Part shown: one piece after another, positions 57,983-64,000 of the stretch
How the letters are laid out: every line of letters starts with the position of its first letter
How positions within the stretch are numbered: the stretch's first letter is position 1
Origin: Vandiemenella viatica
Lineage: Eukaryota > Arthropoda > Insecta > Orthoptera > Morabidae
DNA length: 64,000 bases
Assembly (NCBI GenBank): GCA_031002005.1
Contig: JARYHS010011408.1
Location: 220,389,473-220,453,472 of the forward strand
Direction of reading: 5' to 3'
The notes under the pieces: generated by a model
Told to the model about the DNA's origin: nothing
Databases searched by the model: none
The model's input: only the letters and a program-made list of their open reading frames with translations
Program-made: the position numbers and the translations under genes

Positions 57983-58187
57983 ATGCAAAGCTATTTTGAG
58001 CTGTGTGTTTATAAATAATGACATGAGATTTTGTATTTTATTTGTAGATTTGTATTATGGTGGTGAAGCTCTCAGTGTTGAACAGCCTCAAGCATTTACA
58101 TGTCCGTACTGTGGGAAAATGGGCTTCACGGAGACAACACTGCAGGAGCATGTTGCATCTGAGCATGCAGAAACTTCTTTTGAAGTG
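40347..58187 (+). CDS. KCMF1: KCMF1-type E3 ubiquitin ligase, first three coding exons (partial)
   Basis: KCMF1 is a ZZ-type zinc-finger protein with E3 ubiquitin ligase activity. Exons 40347-40362, 52802-52969 and 58048-58187 join in phase and encode the first 108 residues: [20 protein letters not shown], then [39 protein letters not shown], and [20 protein letters not shown]. The ZZ finger occupies residues 4-60. A C2H2 finger uses Cys80, Cys83, His96 and His101. Near identity to the vertebrate protein makes the assignment secure. The remaining exons (second C2H2-like finger and C-terminal region) must lie beyond 64000; I find none after 58187. It is divergent from QDPR. Confidence 0.95.
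40363..41819. other. KCMF1 intron 1, proximal part
   Basis: No gene or clear transposon recognised. AT-rich. Confidence 0.45.
41820..42028 (+). mobile_element. PLE 3' tail fragment
   Basis: A diverged copy of the tail at 43861-44098: C-rich run, ctaccatctaagcc, attcaccaga.agcc, ttgtgtctgttcttttccg, gccttcatctgtggtaagtg. An (AT)n run follows at 42023-42048, beyond which a minus-strand PLE starts. Confidence 0.75.
42519..43079 (-). pseudogene. Penelope-like ORF C-terminus with GIY-YIG domain (left arm)
   Basis: PLEs encode a reverse transcriptase followed by a GIY-YIG endonuclease. This piece has the post-RT region ([32 protein letters not shown]) and the endonuclease ([56 protein letters not shown]). 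The RT is missing. The frame is open. Confidence 0.85.
43091..43640 (+). pseudogene. Penelope-like ORF C-terminus with GIY-YIG domain (right arm)
   Basis: Mirror copy of the left-arm ORF, broken into two frames near 43258-43269 where the GSFPCN-CKTC stretch has been altered. From 43269 it reads [18 protein letters not shown] to [20 protein letters not shown]. Confidence 0.85.
44100..44470 (-). mobile_element. PLE tail fragment, minus strand
   Basis: Begins after an (AT)n run with 'ccttcacttacctttagatg', the inverse of a PLE tail. It continues with 'gggaaactgcctcacag', 'aattcaaactgaggac' and other 3' UTR words shared with 63340-63400. Confidence 0.65.
44480..44770 (+). mobile_element. Two PLE tail fragments, plus strand
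   Basis: Tail 1 (44480-44625) contains tgttaatgaaggtctagacc, then gttcaagtcc.acatcctt and ggtaagtggtgg. Tail 2 (44640-44770) contains ctactgaagaagggctatag and ttactttgtctc. Both carry hammerhead-like cores. Confidence 0.55.
44810..46830 (-). mobile_element. Penelope-like element with RT and GIY-YIG, degenerate
   Basis: Minus-strand coding blocks in order: [11 protein letters not shown] (about 46550), [20 protein letters not shown] and [15 protein letters not shown], the motif A region [13 protein letters not shown] (46417-45908), [10 protein letters not shown] as the catalytic DD box (about 45900), [21 protein letters not shown] (45883-45602), [20 protein letters not shown] and a truncated GIY-YIG (45481-45080). 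Frameshifts and stops separate them. The most complete PLE here, but inactive. Confidence 0.85.
47037..47300 (-). pseudogene. PLE GIY-YIG fragment
   Basis: [20 protein letters not shown], then [16 protein letters not shown] and [10 protein letters not shown] identify the endonuclease end of another Penelope-like copy. No RT adjoins it directly. Confidence 0.8.
47409..48262 (-). mobile_element. Mini-transposon, copy 2 (854 bp, TA flanks)
   Basis: Same termini as 37651-38481 with TA on each side, here inserted among Penelope-like sequence. The two copies are highly similar throughout; this one has ~20 extra bases near 47525-47550. Confidence 0.88.
47598..47975 (-). CDS. HTH-only protein of the mini-transposon, copy 2 (125 aa)
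   Basis: Intact ORF identical in length to copy 1, with five substitutions (I for K at 5, F for Y in RREFPG, N for D in EKINDI, R for C in LGQRVS, G for C near the end). The DUF4817-type helix-turn-helix is complete and the catalytic domain absent. Confidence 0.55.
   Translation of the reverse strand: MSVSIIMVRYSLQQRIFLYDTYVKKKSFKKCRSKFRREFPGALLPAKSTILRLVKKVRETGSFFNKKRLSVNRILTEEKINDIAFRLEQSPKKSLSQLGQRVSRNMFRRCEMCITQEGQHFQHLL
48530..49130 (-). mobile_element. PLE fragment, minus strand
   Basis: Tail inverse near 48550-48590 and GIY-YIG coding at 48963-49130 ([44 protein letters not shown]). It meets an oppositely oriented copy at about 49135. Confidence 0.75.
49140..50160 (+). mobile_element. 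PLE fragment, plus strand
   Basis: Degenerate GIY-YIG region at 49540-49848 ([51 protein letters not shown]). A 3' UTR follows and a tail (cttttctgtgttcgccactcc, ccttatttccctatca) to about 50160. A C run at 49251-49266 lies inside. With 48530-49130 it forms an older, diverged inverted pair. Confidence 0.75.
50280..51160 (+). mobile_element. Degenerate LINE RT C-terminal region
   Basis: Interrupted frames encode [52 protein letters not shown] and [18 protein letters not shown], characteristic of the C-terminal part of a jockey/CR1-type LINE. Many stops. Confidence 0.8.
51450..52590 (+). mobile_element. Degenerate LINE RT
   Basis: Contains the RT motif A ([20 protein letters not shown], 51497 on), later LQMTM/ADDYAV-like remains near 51770 and [20 protein letters not shown]. 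The 3' part follows, [35 protein letters not shown] and [16 protein letters not shown]. Numerous stops; related in kind to 1155-1745. Confidence 0.8.
52802..52969 (+). CDS. KCMF1: KCMF1 exon 2 (ZZ zinc finger)
   Basis: 168 bp, acceptor ttttag and donor GTAATT. It encodes the whole ZZ domain, with zinc ligands in CDAC, CLIC, CAAC and the His of RHTTEH, and ends in the codon for Asp62. Confidence 0.96.
52970..55982. other. KCMF1 intron 2, first part
   Basis: No gene recognised. The only clear item is a (GA)n microsatellite at 53766-53792. Confidence 0.5.
53766..53792. repeat. (GA)n microsatellite
   Basis: Uninterrupted GA dinucleotides over about 27 bp. Confidence 0.95.
55983..56221. mobile_element. 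Short TIR element (239 bp)
   Basis: Perfect 27-bp inverted termini: cgtgataagtacaaggagta... at 55983-56009 and its inverse at 56195-56221. No coding capacity and no clear target duplication. Superfamily unknown. Confidence 0.85.
56222..57868. other. KCMF1 intron 2, second part
   Basis: No supported gene or repeat. Confidence 0.45.
57869..57980. repeat. (TC)n-(TG)n microsatellite and 40-bp A tract
   Basis: TC repeat at about 57869-57894, TG repeat to 57915, then about 40 consecutive A at 57941-57980, ~65 bp before KCMF1 exon 3. The A run could be a retrotransposon tail. Confidence 0.95.
58048..58187 (+). CDS. KCMF1: KCMF1 exon 3 (C2H2 finger)
   Basis: 140 bp, acceptor tttgtag and donor GTAAGC. 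It encodes [17 protein letters not shown] and the finger [20 protein letters not shown], ending SFEV in phase 0. Confidence 0.96.
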
Positions 58188-59389
58188 GTAAGCAGCAGAT
58201 ATGTTTTTATAGTTCACATAATATTATTTCAAAAAATATAAAGTGATTAGAACCATTTTGATTTTTTTTCCTGAATAATTAAACTATCTTTAAATATTGT
58301 GATAAGGAATGTCTACCCATAATTGATTACAGTCTTGATGTATTCATTGTTTTTGTTGAAAACAAATGTTCCTGTCTCTCTCACCCAGTTCTCTCCTGGC
58401 CCGGAATCCATGAACTAGATTACTTTTTCAGATCTTTTCCAGAAAGCTGCTAATATGTGAAGAAATCTTGACAATTTGAGACAGATTTAAAAACGTAATG
58501 AAACAAATTAAAGTGAGGTAAAGAATAGTTGTCTGCTCAGAACATTGTGCTTTAAAGGACCATCATCCAGTAATAAAAATTAAAGAAGAAAAAAATAAAA
58601 CATTTGAAATTCACAGAATAATGATCCAGTAATCTGGATGACTGCGTATTCTAAGGACCATGTACCAGTGAACAGAAATATTCTAAGCAGGCCATCATCT
58701 GATAATGATGAACAGTGCTGGGAGGTTTCATTTAACAGTAACTTATGGAAACTATCTTGTGTGTTTGCGCTTAACCATTAAAGCAGTGAAATTTTGTGTG
58801 GAAAATTGATGCATTAAAATTGGTTCTAGGTGTCTTTTAATTGTTATTTCTGAAGTTCTTAATGCAAGCTATGACAGTGTCTGTACAATCAAAAGCGGAT
58901 AACTGAATTTTGCAGCTCTAAATACCAAAGTTCTTACCTGTTGTAAAGTTACTATCAGCTCACTAAGTGCGATTTTAATAAAAATTTGCTACTTATTACG
59001 TACATGAAATTTTCATAATTAAATGTTCTACCATGGATTACATGTTTCACTGTGTTCATATTCGAACCTTAAAGTACCCTCTGGTATTAGATGACTGCAC
59101 AGAATCAGTATTTGAATCTACTTTAGTATTATATGTTTCAAATGCAGGTTACTTTCCAAGATGACCACTTGTAGCACATCTCTCAGAAATGCAAGTTTAG
59201 TTTTTAAATATTACTGAAAATGAGATGTTTAAGCATCATTTTTTAAACTACTTAAAGTTTCACTTTTATTTTAACTACAGTAAAAAGAAAGTGTATAGGC
59301 ATACCAGATTAATGCAAGAACTATCGTGTGCCCAGCTGCTATTTAACCGCTTGCTTTCTGCTATCACCTCCATCCCCATGACATGTCCA
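58188..59389. other. KCMF1 intron 3, first part
   Basis: No feature recognised. Confidence 0.45.
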
Positions 59390-59630
59390 CAGCACCAAGC
59401 GTGGTGGATGAGCAGTTTATGTTATGGCCTCCCATTCGGGAGGATGCCGGTTCGAATCCCCGTCCAGGCATTCTGATTTGGTTTTTCTATGGTTTCCCCA
59501 AATCACTCCAGGCAAATGCCGGGATGCTTCCTTAAAACGCCATGGGTAAATTCCTCCATGTTTCTTTTCCCCACTCCCATCCCACCTCTAATGACCTTGA
59601 CCTCACCGTTGTCAAAGCTATAAGTTAAAA
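59390..59630 (+). mobile_element. tRNA-derived SINE
   Basis: Head with an A-box-like gtggatgagcagttta and a B box ggttcgaatcc (59449-59459). The body is shared with other copies here (ggtttccccaaatcactcc, ggcaaatgccgggatgcttc), ending in a T- and C-rich stretch. The best copy of this SINE in the window. Confidence 0.85.
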
Positions 59631-59816
59631 AAGCTCACAGCAACAGGTACTTGTCCACTTCTGTTTACACAATGTGTACTGAGGCTTTTCCGCTGCTGTT
59701 TTTATAGCTTTGACCAGGTAATCGCCACTTTTAGTTGATTTTATTATCCTCATCCTTTTGAACTGTCAAAATTTCAATACGTTTTCAAATTCTTTATGAA
59801 ATTTAATCAAATTTTG

Positions 59817-59894
59817 ACACTGCATGTCTCAGAATATTCTCAACACTGCATGTCTCAGAATATTCTAAACACGGCATGTCTCAGAATATTCTAA
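59817..59894. repeat. Three-copy 26-bp tandem repeat
   Basis: Units at 59817, 59843 and 59869, each acac.gcatgtctcagaata followed by ttct.a, nearly identical. Confidence 0.9.
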
Positions 59895-60437
59895 ACACTT
59901 TTTGCTATCATAATTTTCTTTAAATATGCCTGTGTTTAAGCATTAAATTTCAACAAAGTTAAAATAACTCGTCAGCAACTGAAATCTCCCTAAAATCCAA
60001 ATTCCCTGTCAAAAGTTTTATTGCTCATTAGTAATTTTTAAGGCCGTTTCATTTGAAATGTTCGTCTGGAACATAATATCCTTGAATCTTTGAAGTTAAG
60101 TCTCTCTTGTTATAAAATTTTCCCAAACTTGAGATTTTTACACAAAGTTTCCTTAGCTTCTATAGCTAGCATCTCTAACATTGCAAGGAACAAGAGACAT
60201 TATTGCTATGAGAATATGGTACTACTGTTTTTCTTCTTAAGTGGGCCAATTAGTGGCACATTACACATTGTGGGCAGTACTGCTTCATTTGCTTATTTCA
60301 TCTTGCATTAGAACTGAAATATGAATGTTTCGATTAAATGTAATGTGATCATTAGTGACTAATGCTATATAAAGCTTGTGCAGTGTTACAAAAAATTATT
60401 GAAATGTATTGTTAGACACATACATTATTACAGTATA

Positions 60438-62593
60438 CAGTAGAGTCTCGCTAATCCGAACTAATTGGGACCGGGCCTTGTTCGGATTACCGATTTGTTC
60501 GGATTAGCCGGAGTTACAGTGACTAATTTCTACAATGAAGTATACCAAGCATATAAGTAGGTACAGCATGGTAACAATTGGGAACAACTGGGTGAACAAT
60601 GGTTCACTCTCACTCCCTCCCTTTATTGTTGAGATGTTTGAAGTGTTCGTGGTCAGTGCACTCTCAGCAATCGATCGCTAACACACATACAAAATTCGTG
60701 TACACTAGCGTGTTATCGCCATGAGTAAACGGAAACATACGACGTTAACGCTCAGAGAAAAACTGGATGCTTTGAAGCGATTGGACACTGGTGAGAATGT
60801 ATCTAAGCTGGCGACGGAACTAGGTGTTGGTAAGGCAACCATTTGTGAATTGAAGAAGAACCGAGTGAAGCTTGAACAGTGCTGCGCAAAGTCTTCGGGA
60901 AAAAACACTCGAGATTCGGCAGACTCTGAAACAGTCCCAGTACGATAAAGTGGATGAAGCTCTTTTCTTTTGGTTTACATAGGAAAGAGAAAGGGGAACT
61001 CCTCTGAGTGGACCAATGGTTCAGGAAAAGGCTGTTTACCTAAACAAATTAATGAATGGTGATGAGTCTTTTAATGCGAGTACGGGTTGGTTGGACAGAT
61101 TTTAAAAACGTCATGGGATTCGTCAGCTAACAATTACTGGAGAGAAGCTTTCTTCTGACCATGATGCAGCGAAGGAATACGTGCATGAATTTAATAAACT
61201 GATAAGAGAGGGAAATTATTCTCCCCAACAAATTTATAATGCTGACGAGACAGGCCTTAATTTTAGGGCATTGCCAACAAAAAGCCTGGCATCAAAAGCA
61301 GAAGTCCAAGCTCCTGGCTTTAAAATGAGCAAAGATCGTGTGACTTTACTAGTGTGCAGCAATGCTGCTGGTAATCACAAGCTCCCTTTAATGATGATCG
61401 GCAAATCTGTTAGCCCCAGAGCTTTCAAAAACTGCAACATAAAATCCCTACCTGTATACTATCGCAACCAGAAAAAAGCATGGATGGATGGTAAGCTTTT
61501 GAAAGAATGGTTTCACGACCAGTTTGTTCCCTCTGTCCGGTGGTTTTCCAAGGAAAATAATTTGCCTCCCCGTGCTATCCTTTTGATTGATAACGCACCA
61601 TCTCACCCCAGCACTGAGAAATTATGTGATGGAGAAATCATGGCGAAGTTTTTGCCGCCGAATGCTACACCACTTCTACAGCCGATGGACCAGGGCGTAC
61701 TACAAACATTAAAACTGATTTACAGAAAACAATTCTTAAGAATGCTGATCCAAGATGATAACATTCCTTTAGTTGAAAAAATAAAAAAAACAAATCTGAA
61801 GGATGTTGTTTATTGGGCTGCTGAGGCATGGCAGAAAATTTCAGAAAACTGAGAAAATCTTGGAGAAAACTATGGACATCTCTTGAATTTCAGGACATAC
61901 CAGCTGAAAATGAAGAGGAGAGTTTCCTAAAAATGGTACAGACAATCCCTGGATGTGAAGAAGCCTGTGAAGCAGACGTAGATGAATGGATGGCAGCGGA
62001 TGATTCAATACTGGAGCACCTTACTGACGTTGATTTAGTGGCTGCTGTGACTCAAGACCAGGTAGAAGTTACGGATGTTACGACGAAAGTGACAATGAGA
62101 TGGAATGTGACAAAGGAGAGTTGGTGTCACACACTTACGCGGCAGAAGCCTTTGATCTCGCGCTACGCTATATGGAGCAACAGACCACTGCTACACCAGC
62201 TGATTTAATGTTTATCAGATGATGGCGCAACTTTGCGTCATATAACAGACTGTCTTCATTACGCCAAAAAACAATTACTGAGTTTCTGTGCTCTAAAAAG
62301 TAGGGATGAAATGTGTGTTTCTAACCGTTGTAACTACTATCGTAAGTTTGACAGTTTTTCTTTCAGTGTTACGCACTTTTTAAATTTAATCTTTTCTAGC
62401 TAATTTTTCTGTATAAATTAAAATTGTGTACATGTACAGTAGTTAACCACACAATTATATAGCGTATTAACTATATTTTCAGGGTGTTTTAATTCTTTTA
62501 CCATTTTTTATATTAAGACTATGTAATGCTTTGCCATGTTCGGATTAACCGGACGTTCGGATTACCGGGGTTCGGATTAGCGGGACTCTACTG
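60438..62593 (+). mobile_element. Tigger/Jerky-like DNA transposon (about 2.16 kb)
   Basis: Inverted termini cagtagagtctcgctaatcc and its inverse ending gggactctactg, with TA on both sides (60436-60437 and 62594-62595). Subterminal 'ttcggatta' words recur at both ends. It encloses a broken transposase gene. Confidence 0.92.
60721..62208 (+). pseudogene. Tigger/Jerky-like transposase, frameshifted
   Basis: Starts MSKRKHTTLTLREKLDALKR with the first CENP-B type HTH (KLATELGVGKATICELKK). The second HTH (ESFNASTGWLDRF) is followed by a TAA near 61105. The DDE region 61181-61852 is open: NADETGLNFRALP, ILLIDNAPSHP and LLQPMDQGVLQTLK show the three Asp positions. The frame shifts near 60900-60950 and again near 61840 before the acidic tail (EEACEADVDEWMAADDS). 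Inactive, though the catalytic residues survive. Confidence 0.9.
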
Positions 62594-62787
62594 TACTAAA
62601 CATGCATTTAGCATTTTGTGTTAAATACCAGAAGATAATCTATTATTCTGCCCCACGAATGATAATGTCCATGAATAGCATTGAGAAAGGCAAGAGAGTC
62701 AATATTATGACATTTCCCGCCAAAATTGAAAGCTGCGGTAGTCATTTATCAAATTCTTGTCTAACAGCACCTTAATTTTATACAATA

Positions 62788-63400
62788 GTGTATGTTCCTA
62801 CATTACCATTGCAAAATTATTTGGCCAATGTAGATGGGTTGAGAAATGAACACTTAAAGTGCCACCGACACACAGTTTTCACTTGGAATCTAAAACTTCC
62901 AGTAGCCACCCATGTCATCTCCCATGACACTAATAATTTTAATTCTTGTTTCACGGTCCGTGCTATCAGAGTCCTCCCGAACAACAGCAGCTTCTCTGAA
63001 CTGAGAAGGTGGGAGTTTGCCTATCAATACAAACAAGGCACATGACAACCTCCTGGGCTCAATTTGAGATAATACCCTGTCAGTACCTTTCCTTCCCTCT
63101 ATCTGCTCCTTGCCTCCGTGCCCACTGTCTATATTGAACCACCACATACCAGAAGTGATGTTTATCTGCATAGATTCTCTTTTTTTATTATTACTTTTAT
63201 ATTTGTTAATTTTTTCGATTATTATTTTTTCTTATTTACTTTTACTTTCTCAATTTTATGTTATGAACATTTTAATGTATTTTTGCCACATTGTTGCATT
63301 GCTCGTTTACTAGATCTAATTCACTGCCCCCTCTCTCTCTGTCCTCTGTTTGAATTTGCCCCCACCATGTTCCTGACTAATGGTCATTCTGTGAGATCGC
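62788..63400 (+). mobile_element. PLE 3' end (GIY-YIG C-terminus and tail)
   Basis: 62788-63045 encodes [56 protein letters not shown] and AYQYKQGT. The 3' UTR (cattcttgac... to gtgagatcgc) matches the minus-strand remnants at 17.5-17.9 and 44.3 kb. 5' truncated. Confidence 0.8.
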
Positions 63401-63409
63401 AAAAAGAAA

Positions 63410-64000
63410 AAAGAAATGGTCATTTACAGGTTTGAAAATGCCCCAAAGGAGAGTTTAAGAACGTTTTTGAGGGATAGTTACATTACCTTTATAGAAGGAA
63501 GAGGCTCGGTTGAAGAGATCTGGCTTCGATTCATAAATATAGTCGGGGAAGGTATGGACTTACATATACCGAAAACGATCCCTCGTGGTATACACGTGAA
63601 GTTAAAAGGTTACTTAAAAAGCAAAGGAAGATTCATGCATGCTCAAGAAGGACAATGTGTAGGAGTGATTTAGAAATGTTAGCTGAGACAAGACGACATG
63701 GCAAGAATACGATGCGTGAGGCCTTTAATGACTTTTGTTGCAACTCACTTTCCAAGAGCCTCATCGAAAATCCAAGGAAATTTTGGTCGTATGTAAAAAA
63801 AATTAAGTGGTTGTGACAATATGCCAGTTCTACTACAAGACGGTCGGGAAGTTGATGACAGCCGAGACAAGGCTACTGTACACTGAATTTAAAAATTCCT
63901 TCACTGACGAAAACATGGAAAACATTCCCGTTTTTCCATGGCATGTAGAATTTGAGATGGATCCAGTACAAATTGATAGTGTAGGTATCATAAAGCAGTT
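63410..64000 (+). mobile_element. LINE fragment (region between endonuclease and RT)
   Basis: Open 63416-63673 with WLRFINIVGEGMDLHIPKTI, then, after stops, FVATHFPRASSKIQGNFG and LLQDGREVDDSRDKA. This is the linker that precedes reverse transcriptase in jockey-type LINEs. It continues past the window end. Confidence 0.7.

Noticed and set aside
57855..58241. 128-codon ORF overlapping KCMF1 exon 3
   Set aside because: Its N-terminal half is translated microsatellite and poly-A (poly-Lys). Only the exon 58048-58187 is real, bounded by AG and GT.

Overview
This is nuclear DNA from an animal, almost certainly an insect with a large, repeat-rich genome. The evidence is spliced genes with GT-AG introns up to 17.9 kb, mariner, pogo/Tigger and hAT DNA transposons, non-LTR retrotransposons, Penelope-like elements and tRNA-derived SINEs. 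The SINE type and the abundance of Penelope-like copies make me lean towards a polyneopteran (orthopteran or allied) insect. That is an inference; no marker here fixes the species.

Two host genes are present, arranged head to head. On the minus strand lies quinoid dihydropteridine reductase (QDPR). All six coding exons can be placed between 40121 and 10535, giving an intact 237-residue protein. On the plus strand, starting 225 bp away at 40347, is KCMF1, a ZZ-type zinc-finger E3 ubiquitin ligase. Its first three coding exons (40347-40362, 52802-52969, 58048-58187) are here and the rest lies beyond the window. The 40122-40346 gap is therefore a putative bidirectional promoter. The two genes are functionally unrelated as far as is known: one recycles tetrahydrobiopterin, the other works in ubiquitination.

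Nearly everything else is transposon-derived. 1-10.5 kb, downstream of QDPR, holds LINE fragments, a pogo-type MITE and a hAT MITE with an 8-bp target duplication. 10.9-21 kb (QDPR intron 4) holds a tandem duplication split by a hAT element, TIR MITEs, a dead mariner, a Penelope-like remnant and SINEs. 21.4-39.3 kb (QDPR intron 2) holds a nested stack. A Tigger element (23776-35504) was split by a very young LTR retrotransposon (25558-35198) whose LTRs differ at only two positions in about 1.42 kb. It carries an intact gag-like ORF but no recognisable pol. Next come a large inverted repeat and a LINE interrupted by a mini-transposon.

40.4-52.8 kb (KCMF1 intron 1) is a dense mosaic of Penelope-like elements in alternating orientation, including a near-perfect ~1-kb-arm palindrome at 42079-44098. 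A second copy of the mini-transposon and degenerate LINEs are also here. 53-64 kb (KCMF1 introns 2 and 3) holds a short TIR element, microsatellites, a SINE, a second, degenerate Tigger-like element, a Penelope-like 3' end and a LINE fragment.

The most interesting items are the gag-only LTR element, the two mini-transposons that each keep an intact ORF for only the DNA-binding half of a transposase, the palindrome with recurring hammerhead-like motifs in the Penelope-like tails, and the short bidirectional promoter.
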